Assembly (NCBI GenBank): GCA_029263395.1
Contig: JAJCXO010000185.1
Location: forward strand, 1 to 43,426
DNA: 43,426 bases
Source: Acidobacteriota bacterium
Lineage (GTDB): Bacteria; Acidobacteriota; Thermoanaerobaculia; Multivoradales; J023
Direction of reading: 5' to 3'
Below the pieces are notes generated by a model, which did no database searches, was not told the origin of the DNA, and was given only the letters and a program-made list of their open reading frames with translations. A program made the translations under genes and the position numbers. Shown here piece by piece: positions 8,325 through 15,338 of the stretch. How positions within the stretch are numbered: the first letter of the stretch is position 1; every line of letters begins with the position of its first letter.

Positions 8325-8424
8325 GTAACCCAGGCAGGATGCCGGGCAAACAACTGTACGGTGGGAGACGCAGAACGGTGGCACGCGTGGCACACGCTGT
8401 CCGGTGGCGCTCGTTTCGAGTCGC

Positions 8425-8430
8425 TATAAT
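8425..8430 (+). promoter_or_regulatory. TATAAT -10 element upstream of the CxxC/zinc-ribbon gene
   Basis: A perfect TATAAT lies 44 bases before the ATG at 8475. The sequence 17 bases upstream (CGGTGG) is a poor -35, so this may be an activator-dependent promoter or chance. It would allow the two downstream genes to be expressed apart from the lipoprotein gene. Confidence 0.42.
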
Positions 8431-8474
8431 GTGGCGCGGAACTCAACTAGTAACAGTAGACTGGAGACAGCCAC

Positions 8475-9200
8475 ATGAAGCGACTGGCAGCCCTCCCGGT
8501 GATGGCTTTGCGCTCGGCGATTCTGTTATCGGCCCTGCTGCTCGGGGCCGCGCTTCTAGGGGCGGGGCCATGGACCGGTGTTGCCTTCGCCGAGCAGGTG
8601 CCTATCGACGGTGTGGCTCTGCCGGACAGTCCGGTCTTGTCCGAGCTCGAGCGCCGGCCCGGCGAAGGGGAGCGCTGTATCGTCTGTGCTCAACAGATCC
8701 ATGGCGACGAGATCGTCGAGGTGCGGTACAAGGGCCGGACGTTTTTTGTCGCCGGCAAGATGCTGGACGAGCTCGCGAGCAATACAGACACCTACTTCCA
8801 GCAGCTGCAGGCGCAGTCCGCGTTGTTCGACGAGCGTTCGATGGAAGGCCGGCAAATGTCGTTCGGCTGGTTGCTGTTTGGCGGTTATGTGCTGCTGGGC
8901 CTAATTTTTGCCGCGCTCTGTGGCTATCTGGCGGTGGGCCGATCGCTGGCACCCTTGCCATGGTTCTTTGCTGGGTTGGTCGGCAATCTGGCGGCGTTGA
9001 TCGTATTGTTGGCGACGGCCCGCGGCGATAGCACCGTATTGCCAGCCGGGATTCCGGCCGGCCTCGCCAAAGTACCCACCACTCGGACGCCAGTCACCTG
9101 CAGCGAGTGCGACGCCAGCAACCATCCATCCGCCGCAGTCTGTGGTGGTTGCGGCCGAACGTTGTCACCCACCGTGCAAGCTGAGACGGCGCGGATCTGA
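8475..9200 (+). CDS. exported membrane protein with CxxC domain and C-terminal zinc ribbon
   Basis: A 241-residue protein of unknown function. In order: signal peptide (hydrophobic 12-30, then VAFAEQ); a small domain with Cys68 and Cys71 in ERCIVCAQQIHGDEIVEVRY followed by KGRTFFV, which recalls the YHS/TRASH-type metal-binding pattern; two membrane segments (about 129-153 and 162-182); and a C-terminal zinc ribbon with Cys209/Cys212 and Cys223/Cys226 (CSEC and CGGC). Simple topology counting puts both the CxxC domain and the zinc ribbon outside the cytoplasm. GGAG lies 8 bases before the ATG. The next gene starts 64 bases later on the same strand, so a shared role in metal or electron handling is likely but unproven. 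Confidence 0.75.
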   Translation: MKRLAALPVMALRSAILLSALLLGAALLGAGPWTGVAFAEQVPIDGVALPDSPVLSELERRPGEGERCIVCAQQIHGDEIVEVRYKGRTFFVAGKMLDELASNTDTYFQQLQAQSALFDERSMEGRQMSFGWLLFGGYVLLGLIFAALCGYLAVGRSLAPLPWFFAGLVGNLAALIVLLATARGDSTVLPAGIPAGLAKVPTTRTPVTCSECDASNHPSAAVCGGCGRTLSPTVQAETARI

Positions 9201-9264
9201 GGTCGAAGGTTGTGCGAGACGACTTGGAGTTAGAAGCCATCCAAACTCACAGGAGAGACACGCG

Positions 9265-11559
9265 TTGCTGAATATCCGGGAGAAGTTGGAAGGGGTTCTG
9301 ACCAGCGGTAGCACGGCCGATCATCGTCGGCCGGCGATCGGTAAGGGCAACGAGTCAAACGTCAAAGGGCTGCACATTATCGGCGATCTGGCTGGTGCGC
9401 CGGTGATCAAGCTGGCGATGGCTCAGGGCGTTGAGATCATTGACTACATCGCGTCGATGCCGGCGATGGCCAAACGTCCAGAAGGTGATGGGCTCGACGT
9501 GTTGATCGTCGGCGCTGGCGCCGCCGGCCTCAACGCGGCCTTGCGGGCGCAAGAGAAAGGGCTGCGCTACGTCCTGCTGGAGAAGGAGAAGATCGCCAAC
9601 ACGATCGAGAACTTCCCGGAAGGCAAGTGGGTCTACGCCGAGCCCGACAGCACGCCAGCCAAGGGCAAGTTGTGGCTCGACGGTGCGCGCAAGGAAGACT
9701 TGATCCAACGGTGGAATCAGATCATCCAAGAGAATGATCTGGATGTCCGCCTAGAGGAGCCCCTCACCGGTCTGAAGAAGCAGAGTGATGGTACCTTCGA
9801 GGCGACCACACCCAACGGTACCTACCGGGCGCGCAAGGTGGTGTTGGCGACCGGGCAACGCGGTAATCCACGCAAACTTGGAGTGCCCGGAGAAGAGCTC
9901 GAGCAGGTTTACCACAGCCTCTACTCACCGCGGAAGTATCACGACGAGCAGATCCTGGTGGTCGGCGGCGGCAACAGCGCCGTCGAAGCAGCACTCACGT
10001 TGAGCGAGCGTAACAAGGTGGTCATCTCCTACCGCAAGGGGGAGTTTTCGCGGCTGTTCAAAGACAATCGCCAGCAACTCGACAAAGCGATTGCTGACGG
10101 ACGCATCGAGGCGGTGTTCCACTCCAATGTCCGCAGCTTTGCCCCTGGTCAGGCGGTGCTCGAAGTTGACCGTGGTGGTCACCAAGAAGAGCGTGAGTTG
10201 GCGATCGATCACGCTTTTGTGCTGATCGGTGCCGAATTACCGGTGCGTTTTTTGAAGAGTCTCGGGATCAAGCTCGAGAACGAGTGGGAAGGCTCGTTGA
10301 TTCTGGCGACGCTGATGACCGCGGCGACCTTTATTGGCTTGTGGTTCTTCGGTCCATCGCTGGGCGGCGCGGCACCGATCGACGCCGTCGCTTGTTCCAC
10401 GGGGACTTCGGTGGCTGGCTTGGGTGCTTTGCTTGCTGTGATCGGGCTAGTGGTGCAGGGATTCCGCGGCAATCGGTGGAGTTGGCTCGGGTTGTCGTTT
10501 TTCGTCTGGTATTCGATCTACGGCATCAAGGTCGGCAGCGGCCAGGAATTTTGGCCTTACCGTGGTTGGGGCTACGACAGCATGTCGTTTTTCGAGCGAC
10601 CCTGGTCGTTTTGGTACACCGTGATGTACACCGCCCTGATGACCATTTTCGGGTTGAAGGCGCTCAAACGCTGGGGCCTAGACCGCAAGGATCGCTTCCA
10701 GATCTGGCGTTTCACCAGCCTGTTGGGGTTCCAATGGATCTTCTTCTTCCTGGTGCCGGAGTTCTTGTTCCAATGGGCGGTCAAGTATCAGTGGGTGGGG
10801 GAGCAACTCGCCACCGATCCACAGTTTGCTGATCAGGCCTGGCGGTCCTACGGCATCGTGTATGCGTGGCCGTTGTTCTTCTACACCTGGCTTTACGATC
10901 CCCACAAAATCTGGATCGTCTGGGGCGTCGCCCTCACCTTTGTCATCATCCCCCTCTTTGTGCTCTTTAACGGCAAGCGCTACTGTTCTTGGATCTGTGG
11001 CTGCGGTGGGCTAGCCGAGACCTTCGGCGACCAATGGCGTCATCTGGCGCCCAAGGGTAAAAACTCGATCAAGCTCGAGACGATGGGCATGGCGGTGCTC
11101 ATTTTTGCCGCAGTACTCACCGTCGTTCTGTTGACCAAAGACACCTACAACCTCTACAAGACCGCCAACTGGGGTATTTACGGCTATCGCTTGGTGGTCG
11201 ACGTCTGGCTGGTCGGTATTTTGCCGGTGACCGTTTATCCCTTCATGGGAGGGAAGGTCTGGTGTCGATATTGGTGCCCGTTGGCGAAGATGATGCAGGT
11301 CACCTCAAAGATTTACACCAAACTTGGCCTGTCGCGCTTTCACATCGTCGCCAACGACAAGTGTATTGCTTGCAACGAGTGCTCCCGCAACTGCCAGGTC
11401 GGCATCGACGTTATGCAATACGCTCTGAAGCAGGAGCCCCTCGACAATGCAACCTCGTCGTGTATCGGCTGCGGCGTCTGCGTCACGGTCTGTCCGATGG
11501 ATACTTTGTCGTATTCGACGGACGGTAAGAGTCCTTTGCCGGTGGTGCAGAACAGTTAG
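9265..11559 (+). CDS. membrane NAD(P)H/FAD oxidoreductase fused to a NapH/CcoG-like iron-sulfur domain
   Basis: 764 residues. The TTG at 9265 is chosen because AGGAGA lies 8 bases upstream. Residues 33-55 (VKGLHIIGDLAGAP) resemble the FAD-closing segment normally near the C-terminus of thioredoxin-reductase-like flavoproteins. The main flavin fold follows: GAGAAG (83-88), ATG near 193, and the NAD(P) site VVGGGNSA (about 232-239). The redox CxxC of thioredoxin reductase is absent, so this is more ferredoxin-NADP-reductase-like. From about 344 there are several membrane segments, then CSWICGCGG (Cys574, 578, 580), WCRYWCP (Cys667, Cys671) and two [4Fe-4S] motifs (Cys700/703/706/710 and Cys733/736/739/743). 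The likely path is NAD(P)H to FAD to iron-sulfur centres at the membrane. Electron acceptor unknown. Confidence 0.9.
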   Translation: MLNIREKLEGVLTSGSTADHRRPAIGKGNESNVKGLHIIGDLAGAPVIKLAMAQGVEIIDYIASMPAMAKRPEGDGLDVLIVGAGAAGLNAALRAQEKGLRYVLLEKEKIANTIENFPEGKWVYAEPDSTPAKGKLWLDGARKEDLIQRWNQIIQENDLDVRLEEPLTGLKKQSDGTFEATTPNGTYRARKVVLATGQRGNPRKLGVPGEELEQVYHSLYSPRKYHDEQILVVGGGNSAVEAALTLSERNKVVISYRKGEFSRLFKDNRQQLDKAIADGRIEAVFHSNVRSFAPGQAVLEVDRGGHQEERELAIDHAFVLIGAELPVRFLKSLGIKLENEWEGSLILATLMTAATFIGLWFFGPSLGGAAPIDAVACSTGTSVAGLGALLAVIGLVVQGFRGNRWSWLGLSFFVWYSIYGIKVGSGQEFWPYRGWGYDSMSFFERPWSFWYTVMYTALMTIFGLKALKRWGLDRKDRFQIWRFTSLLGFQWIFFFLVPEFLFQWAVKYQWVGEQLATDPQFADQAWRSYGIVYAWPLFFYTWLYDPHKIWIVWGVALTFVIIPLFVLFNGKRYCSWICGCGGLAETFGDQWRHLAPKGKNSIKLETMGMAVLIFAAVLTVVLLTKDTYNLYKTANWGIYGYRLVVDVWLVGILPVTVYPFMGGKVWCRYWCPLAKMMQVTSKIYTKLGLSRFHIVANDKCIACNECSRNCQVGIDVMQYALKQEPLDNATSSCIGCGVCVTVCPMDTLSYSTDGKSPLPVVQNS

Positions 11560-11888
11560 AGTGGGCTCTCGCTTCGCCGGTCTTCCTCGGTTCGTTCTCA
11601 CCTAAGATTGTTGAGGATAGAAAGCCTCGGTTTTCGTTGAGATCCTCTGAATGCAGTGGTTTCGCTGAGGGCGCCCCCTTCGAGCGCCTGGGCCTCAGCG
11701 TTCCCGGATCGTCTGTCTAAGACCGGGCTGGATAGGTGGCCGCTCGAAGAAATTTGGCTCGAGGGTCAAGATCGGAGACGGCTTTTACGTCCTTATATGT
11801 TGAGTGTTGGCTGAGTTGTGGCCAACAGCTCGGTGGCTCTGTGTGCACTGCGCGGTCCCGCCGAGCGACTCGAACCTGGAGGACAAGG
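11560..11888. other. intergenic region
   Basis: No gene supported. The only structure I see is the hairpin at 11663-11700. The RBS GGAGG for the next gene is at 11878-11882. An open frame extending upstream to 11736 lacks an RBS and is not taken as coding. Confidence 0.6.
11663..11700. terminator. hairpin after the flavo-iron-sulfur gene
   Basis: CGCTGAGG (11663-11670) and CCTCAGCG (11693-11700) are perfect inverted copies, with an inner GCGC/GCGC pair, making an interrupted stem of about 12 pairs. It lies about 100 bases past the stop at 11559. No T-run follows, so it could be a rho-dependent stop, a processing site or part of a small RNA. Confidence 0.35.
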
Positions 11889-12818
11889 ATGGCCACGAAC
11901 CATGACTTATTGATGAAGGAGCTGATTGCTGCCTTTCCAGATCAGTTTCTATCGCTGGCGGCGCCGTATCTAGCTGAGCGTGTTGATCTCAGAGGTGTAC
12001 ACTTCGAACCAGAAGAACACTTCGCCGGCAGTCCGACCGGGCATGCCCGTCGTTGTGATCTGGTAGCGCGCTCGTCGACGCAATGGAGCGACGGAAGGCA
12101 AGACGCTGAAGAGCAAGTGCTACTGCACATCGAGATCGAACTGCGTTACCAATCTACTGTTGAGCCCAAGCTGCTGCGCTACCATCGCGGCCTGAGCCTG
12201 AAACATGGGTTGCCAGTTCACACGACGGTGTTGTTCCTGCGGGGAGGCCCAGCGGGATCACGAGAGAGGATTTACGAGGAGCGCTCTGTGGGGCGCCTCA
12301 TCGGAACGATTGGCTACACCAGTCTCGGCTTGTCACAAGGGCGAGCTGTCAAGTATCTGAAGAGGCCCGAGCCATTGGCTTGGGCCCTGGCCGCCTTGAT
12401 GAAGCCCAGCCGAGGGCAGACCAGGAGCCAGCTGGGACTCGCATGTGTCCTTCAGATCGCGGGCGATTCTCGGATAGGAACCCGGGATCGGCGCCTACTT
12501 GTCGGCTGTGTGCTGACTTATGCCAGTTTGGAGGATGACGACGCTCAAGAGTTCGATAGAATCATGGCAGGCTTGGACGATGAAGGAGTACAGAACGTGC
12601 GTATGTCAATGACTCAGCGATGGCGGAGAGAAGGTTTGGAGCAGGGGCGAGCTGACGGCGCCCGGGACTTGGTGAAACGAATGCTTGCTCGACGGTTCGG
12701 GAAGCTGTCGGCTGAGTCCCAACGCCGACTGAGTGCGATCGTTTCTTCGGAAGACCTTGCTCGCCTCGCGGAGAAGGTTTACCAAGTTGAGACGTTGGAG
12801 GAGCTTGGACTCGCCTGA
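11889..12818 (+). CDS. Rpn/YhgA-like PD-(D/E)XK nuclease-family protein
   Basis: A 309-residue protein; start at 11889 with GGAGG about 6 bases upstream. The N-terminal two-thirds resemble the Rpn/YhgA-like 'recombination-promoting nuclease/putative transposase' group: FPDQFLSLAAPYL, then ARRCDLVARS and LLHIEIELRYQ as the Asp...Glu-x-Glu core of the PD-(D/E)XK fold, followed by RYHRGLSLKHGLPVHTTVLFL. The C-terminal part, LVKRMLARRFGKLSAE and LARLAEKVYQVETLEEL, matches the short helical tail (DUF4351-like) common in this group. Members are often multicopy and near mobile DNA, but no inverted repeats are visible here. Role in the cell unclear; the family call is moderately firm. Confidence 0.75.
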   Translation: MATNHDLLMKELIAAFPDQFLSLAAPYLAERVDLRGVHFEPEEHFAGSPTGHARRCDLVARSSTQWSDGRQDAEEQVLLHIEIELRYQSTVEPKLLRYHRGLSLKHGLPVHTTVLFLRGGPAGSRERIYEERSVGRLIGTIGYTSLGLSQGRAVKYLKRPEPLAWALAALMKPSRGQTRSQLGLACVLQIAGDSRIGTRDRRLLVGCVLTYASLEDDDAQEFDRIMAGLDDEGVQNVRMSMTQRWRREGLEQGRADGARDLVKRMLARRFGKLSAESQRRLSAIVSSEDLARLAEKVYQVETLEELGLA

Positions 12819-12885
12819 CCGGCTCACTAGCAGTCGATAGTTCGGGCAAACAGAAGCTCGTTTCAGCCCGGAGGGCGAAGCCTTC

Positions 12886-13440
12886 TCAAGTTGCCTCGGG
12901 ATCCTCCAGGTACTGCATACCATCCTGGGTCGCATCGAACTCCTTTGACTTACCGGGGGCGATGCTGAGATAGGTCCAATCGGTTCCGGCGAGGCGTCTT
13001 GCGACGAAGACGATCTGGCCGACGTGGTAGGAGTAGTGGCTGAGTTGGCGCAGGATGGCTTGGGGCACGGTGTGCGGTTCGCCGCGAATGGTGACGGATT
13101 GCTCTAGATCGTCGACGGTGAGCGCATCCAATGCGTTGTGGACGATCTGCCAGCAGCCATCCCATTGCTGACGAAGGCTGGCAGCGGTGTCGTCGCCCTC
13201 GAGGACAAACTCGCTGTCGCGGTTGCGATTGGGCTTTTCTCCGTCGGTGGTCAAGAAGTCCGTCCAGCGTGAACGCATATTGCCGGACACATGTTTCATC
13301 AGGATCGCGAGGCTGTTGCTGCCCTCGTCCAGGACTGCAAAAAGGGCGGCTTCAGGAAGTTGGTTGATGGCGCTGTTGGCGAGTTGTTCGAGCTTGCGGT
13401 ACTGACGTCGGGTCTCGTCGAGAAAGTGCTGTCCGTTCAT
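12886..13440 (-). CDS. DinB-fold protein (DUF1572-like)
   Basis: A 184-residue four-helix DinB-type protein. The start at 13440 has GGAGG six bases upstream. The three metal-binding histidines of the fold are in place: His50 in MKHVSGNM, His135 and His139 in HYSYHVGQIVFVARR. The region SVTIRGEPHTVPQAILRQL is typical of the DUF1572 subgroup. DinB-fold proteins include thiol transferases and metal-dependent hydrolases; many have no known substrate. It is divergent from the cyclase-family gene at 13662, with 221 bases between them. Family call secure, function unknown. Confidence 0.9.
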   Translation of the reverse strand: MNGQHFLDETRRQYRKLEQLANSAINQLPEAALFAVLDEGSNSLAILMKHVSGNMRSRWTDFLTTDGEKPNRNRDSEFVLEGDDTAASLRQQWDGCWQIVHNALDALTVDDLEQSVTIRGEPHTVPQAILRQLSHYSYHVGQIVFVARRLAGTDWTYLSIAPGKSKEFDATQDGMQYLEDPEAT

Positions 13441-13661
13441 ATCGATCCTCCGTGACTCGCGGTGGAGTCGTCCAGGAAAATCGCCCCGTCCGTCGAGGCG
13501 GATTGGCGCGTACAATAGTTGGCGAGTAAAGAACTGTTCCGGCGATGGGTGTAGGACGCTGCCGCTGTCCACCCCTTCGACTCGATTTCTTTTTATCAGA
13601 TTCGGCCTCGGACAAGATGACTCCGTCCACGGCCAGACCTAGACCGCTAGAGGAATGCTCC

Positions 13662-15332
13662 ATGAAACGCGATGACTTGATCTCGATGTTGGATAGCGCT
13701 CGGTGGTATGACTTGACGCAGCCTTTGAGCATCTTCAGCCCACCGTGGCCGGGGGAGATGCCGTTGCAGGTCCATTTCTTCAAACGGTTGACCGGTTCCC
13801 ACGGCGGCGGTCAAGGGGCCAACGGTCAGTTGATCGAATGGAGCAACAACACGGGTTGCCACTTGGTGGGACCGCGAGCGTTCCATTCCGGCAGTCGAGC
13901 GATCGCGGATATCCCGCTGACCGACTTGTCGGGTGAAGGGGTGGTGGTGGATGTATCCGACGCGGTGTCGGACTACGGCTTCTACACCCCCGAGATGATC
14001 ACCGATCGTGTCGAGGTCAAAGAAGGCGACATCCTGATCATCAACACGGGATACCACAAGCACGCCTGGGATCAACCTGACGTCGAAAATCCGGACGCCC
14101 AGGGGGGAATCGAAAACAAAGAGTTCGGCTACTTCGTGCGCCACCCGGGGCCGTCGCCAGATTTTTTCGACTGGGCACTGAAGATGAAGCTCAAGCTGAT
14201 TGGGGTCGACTGCGGCTGTGCCGAGCACCCGATGAATACCAACGTGCGCTTCATGCACGGACGGGAGTTCGACAAGGCCGAAGCGCTGCTGCAGGAGAAC
14301 ACGGGGAAAAGCTGGGAAGAAACGTTCCCGCCCGATGAATACCAGAAGTTGATGCACATCACGGTGCCCAAAGCCGGGTTGTTGCTGGCTGAAGGACTCG
14401 GTGGTGAAATTGATGCCCTCAACAATCAGCGCGCCTGGTTCCTGATTCCGCCGATTCCGTTTATGGAAGTCGAATCATCCTGGACGCGGATCGTGGCATT
14501 ACAAGCTGGTGAGGGTGGCGACGACAACAACCTGTTTGCGGGGCTGGCCGAGTCCGAACTGCTTGATCTGACCTTGCCGTTCAGTGTTCAGACGCCACAA
14601 TGGGCCAACTACGAACCGTTGAGCATCCGCTACACCAAGCGCGTTGGCGGGCTGAATTTTGGCCTCGGTCGCAACAACGCGCATTGCAAAGCGAGTTTCC
14701 ACCTCGCCACCCACATGGACGGCGAGAAACATTTCTGGGCCGCCGGTCGCACGATCGGCGAAGTGCCGCTGGACTATTGGCACGGTCCCGGGGTGATTGT
14801 CGACATCTCGGACGCGGTCAGCGATTGCAGCGTCTACACCCCGGAGATGATCGAAGAACGGGTCGACCTGCGCAATGGCGACATTCTGCTAATCAAAACC
14901 GGCTGGCATCAATACGGCTGGAACAGCCCGGACTCGGACGAGTTCCGCTACATGATCAAACATCCCGGGCCGTCGGCTGAGTTCTCGAAGTGGTGTGTCG
15001 AGCGTGAGATCAAGTGGCTGGGTATCGACTGTGTGGCGATGGAGCATCCGATGAATACCATTCAGCGGACGATGCATCCGAAAACCTTCGCCGAGGCGAA
15101 TCAAAAGCTGATCGATCAATTCGGCCAGGATTGGGACGAGATGTTTCCTCTCGACACCTACTACCAGGACATGCATCTCAACCTGTTTCCGAAGAGCATC
15201 GTCCACGCCGAGAATCTCGGCAAGGGGATTGCTGACGCCGACAGTGGACGGTATTACGTCGGAGCGTTCATTCAACGCGGAATGGAATTGGCGTCTTGCT
15301 GGGGCCGCTTTGTGGTGTTCCGTGAGTCCTAG
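13662..15332 (+). CDS. tandem cyclase-family (kynurenine-formamidase-like) protein
   Basis: A 556-residue protein made of two cyclase-family (PF04199, KynB-like) domains, where most relatives have one. Start ATG at 13662, GAGGA 8 bases upstream. Each domain starts with a similar phrase (YDLTQPLSIFSPPWPGE near 15; LLDLTLPFSVQTPQWANYE near 300) and repeats later landmarks (EEHPMNT-like, YTPEMI, GDILLI or GDILII). The metal motif HxxxHxDxxxH is complete only in the second domain: His347, His351, Asp353, His357. In the first, the matching stretch NTGCHLVGPRAFH (63-75) keeps one His in register and has Asn and Val where His and Asp are expected. The second domain is probably the catalyst. Substrate unknown; these folds hydrolyse amides or act as cyclases. 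The kinase gene follows after 6 bases. Confidence 0.87.
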   Translation: MKRDDLISMLDSARWYDLTQPLSIFSPPWPGEMPLQVHFFKRLTGSHGGGQGANGQLIEWSNNTGCHLVGPRAFHSGSRAIADIPLTDLSGEGVVVDVSDAVSDYGFYTPEMITDRVEVKEGDILIINTGYHKHAWDQPDVENPDAQGGIENKEFGYFVRHPGPSPDFFDWALKMKLKLIGVDCGCAEHPMNTNVRFMHGREFDKAEALLQENTGKSWEETFPPDEYQKLMHITVPKAGLLLAEGLGGEIDALNNQRAWFLIPPIPFMEVESSWTRIVALQAGEGGDDNNLFAGLAESELLDLTLPFSVQTPQWANYEPLSIRYTKRVGGLNFGLGRNNAHCKASFHLATHMDGEKHFWAAGRTIGEVPLDYWHGPGVIVDISDAVSDCSVYTPEMIEERVDLRNGDILLIKTGWHQYGWNSPDSDEFRYMIKHPGPSAEFSKWCVEREIKWLGIDCVAMEHPMNTIQRTMHPKTFAEANQKLIDQFGQDWDEMFPLDTYYQDMHLNLFPKSIVHAENLGKGIADADSGRYYVGAFIQRGMELASCWGRFVVFRES

Positions 15333-15338
15333 CCCGGG

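Noticed and set aside
7536-8393. Long minus-strand frame opposite the substrate-binding lipoprotein
   Set aside because: No domain or RBS; the plus-strand frame has a clear lipoprotein and receptor pattern.
12886-13440. DinB-fold gene as the missing EgtB partner of EgtD
   Set aside because: EgtB has a DinB-like part fused to a large sulfatase-modifying-factor domain; this protein has only the DinB fold and lies 10 kb away.
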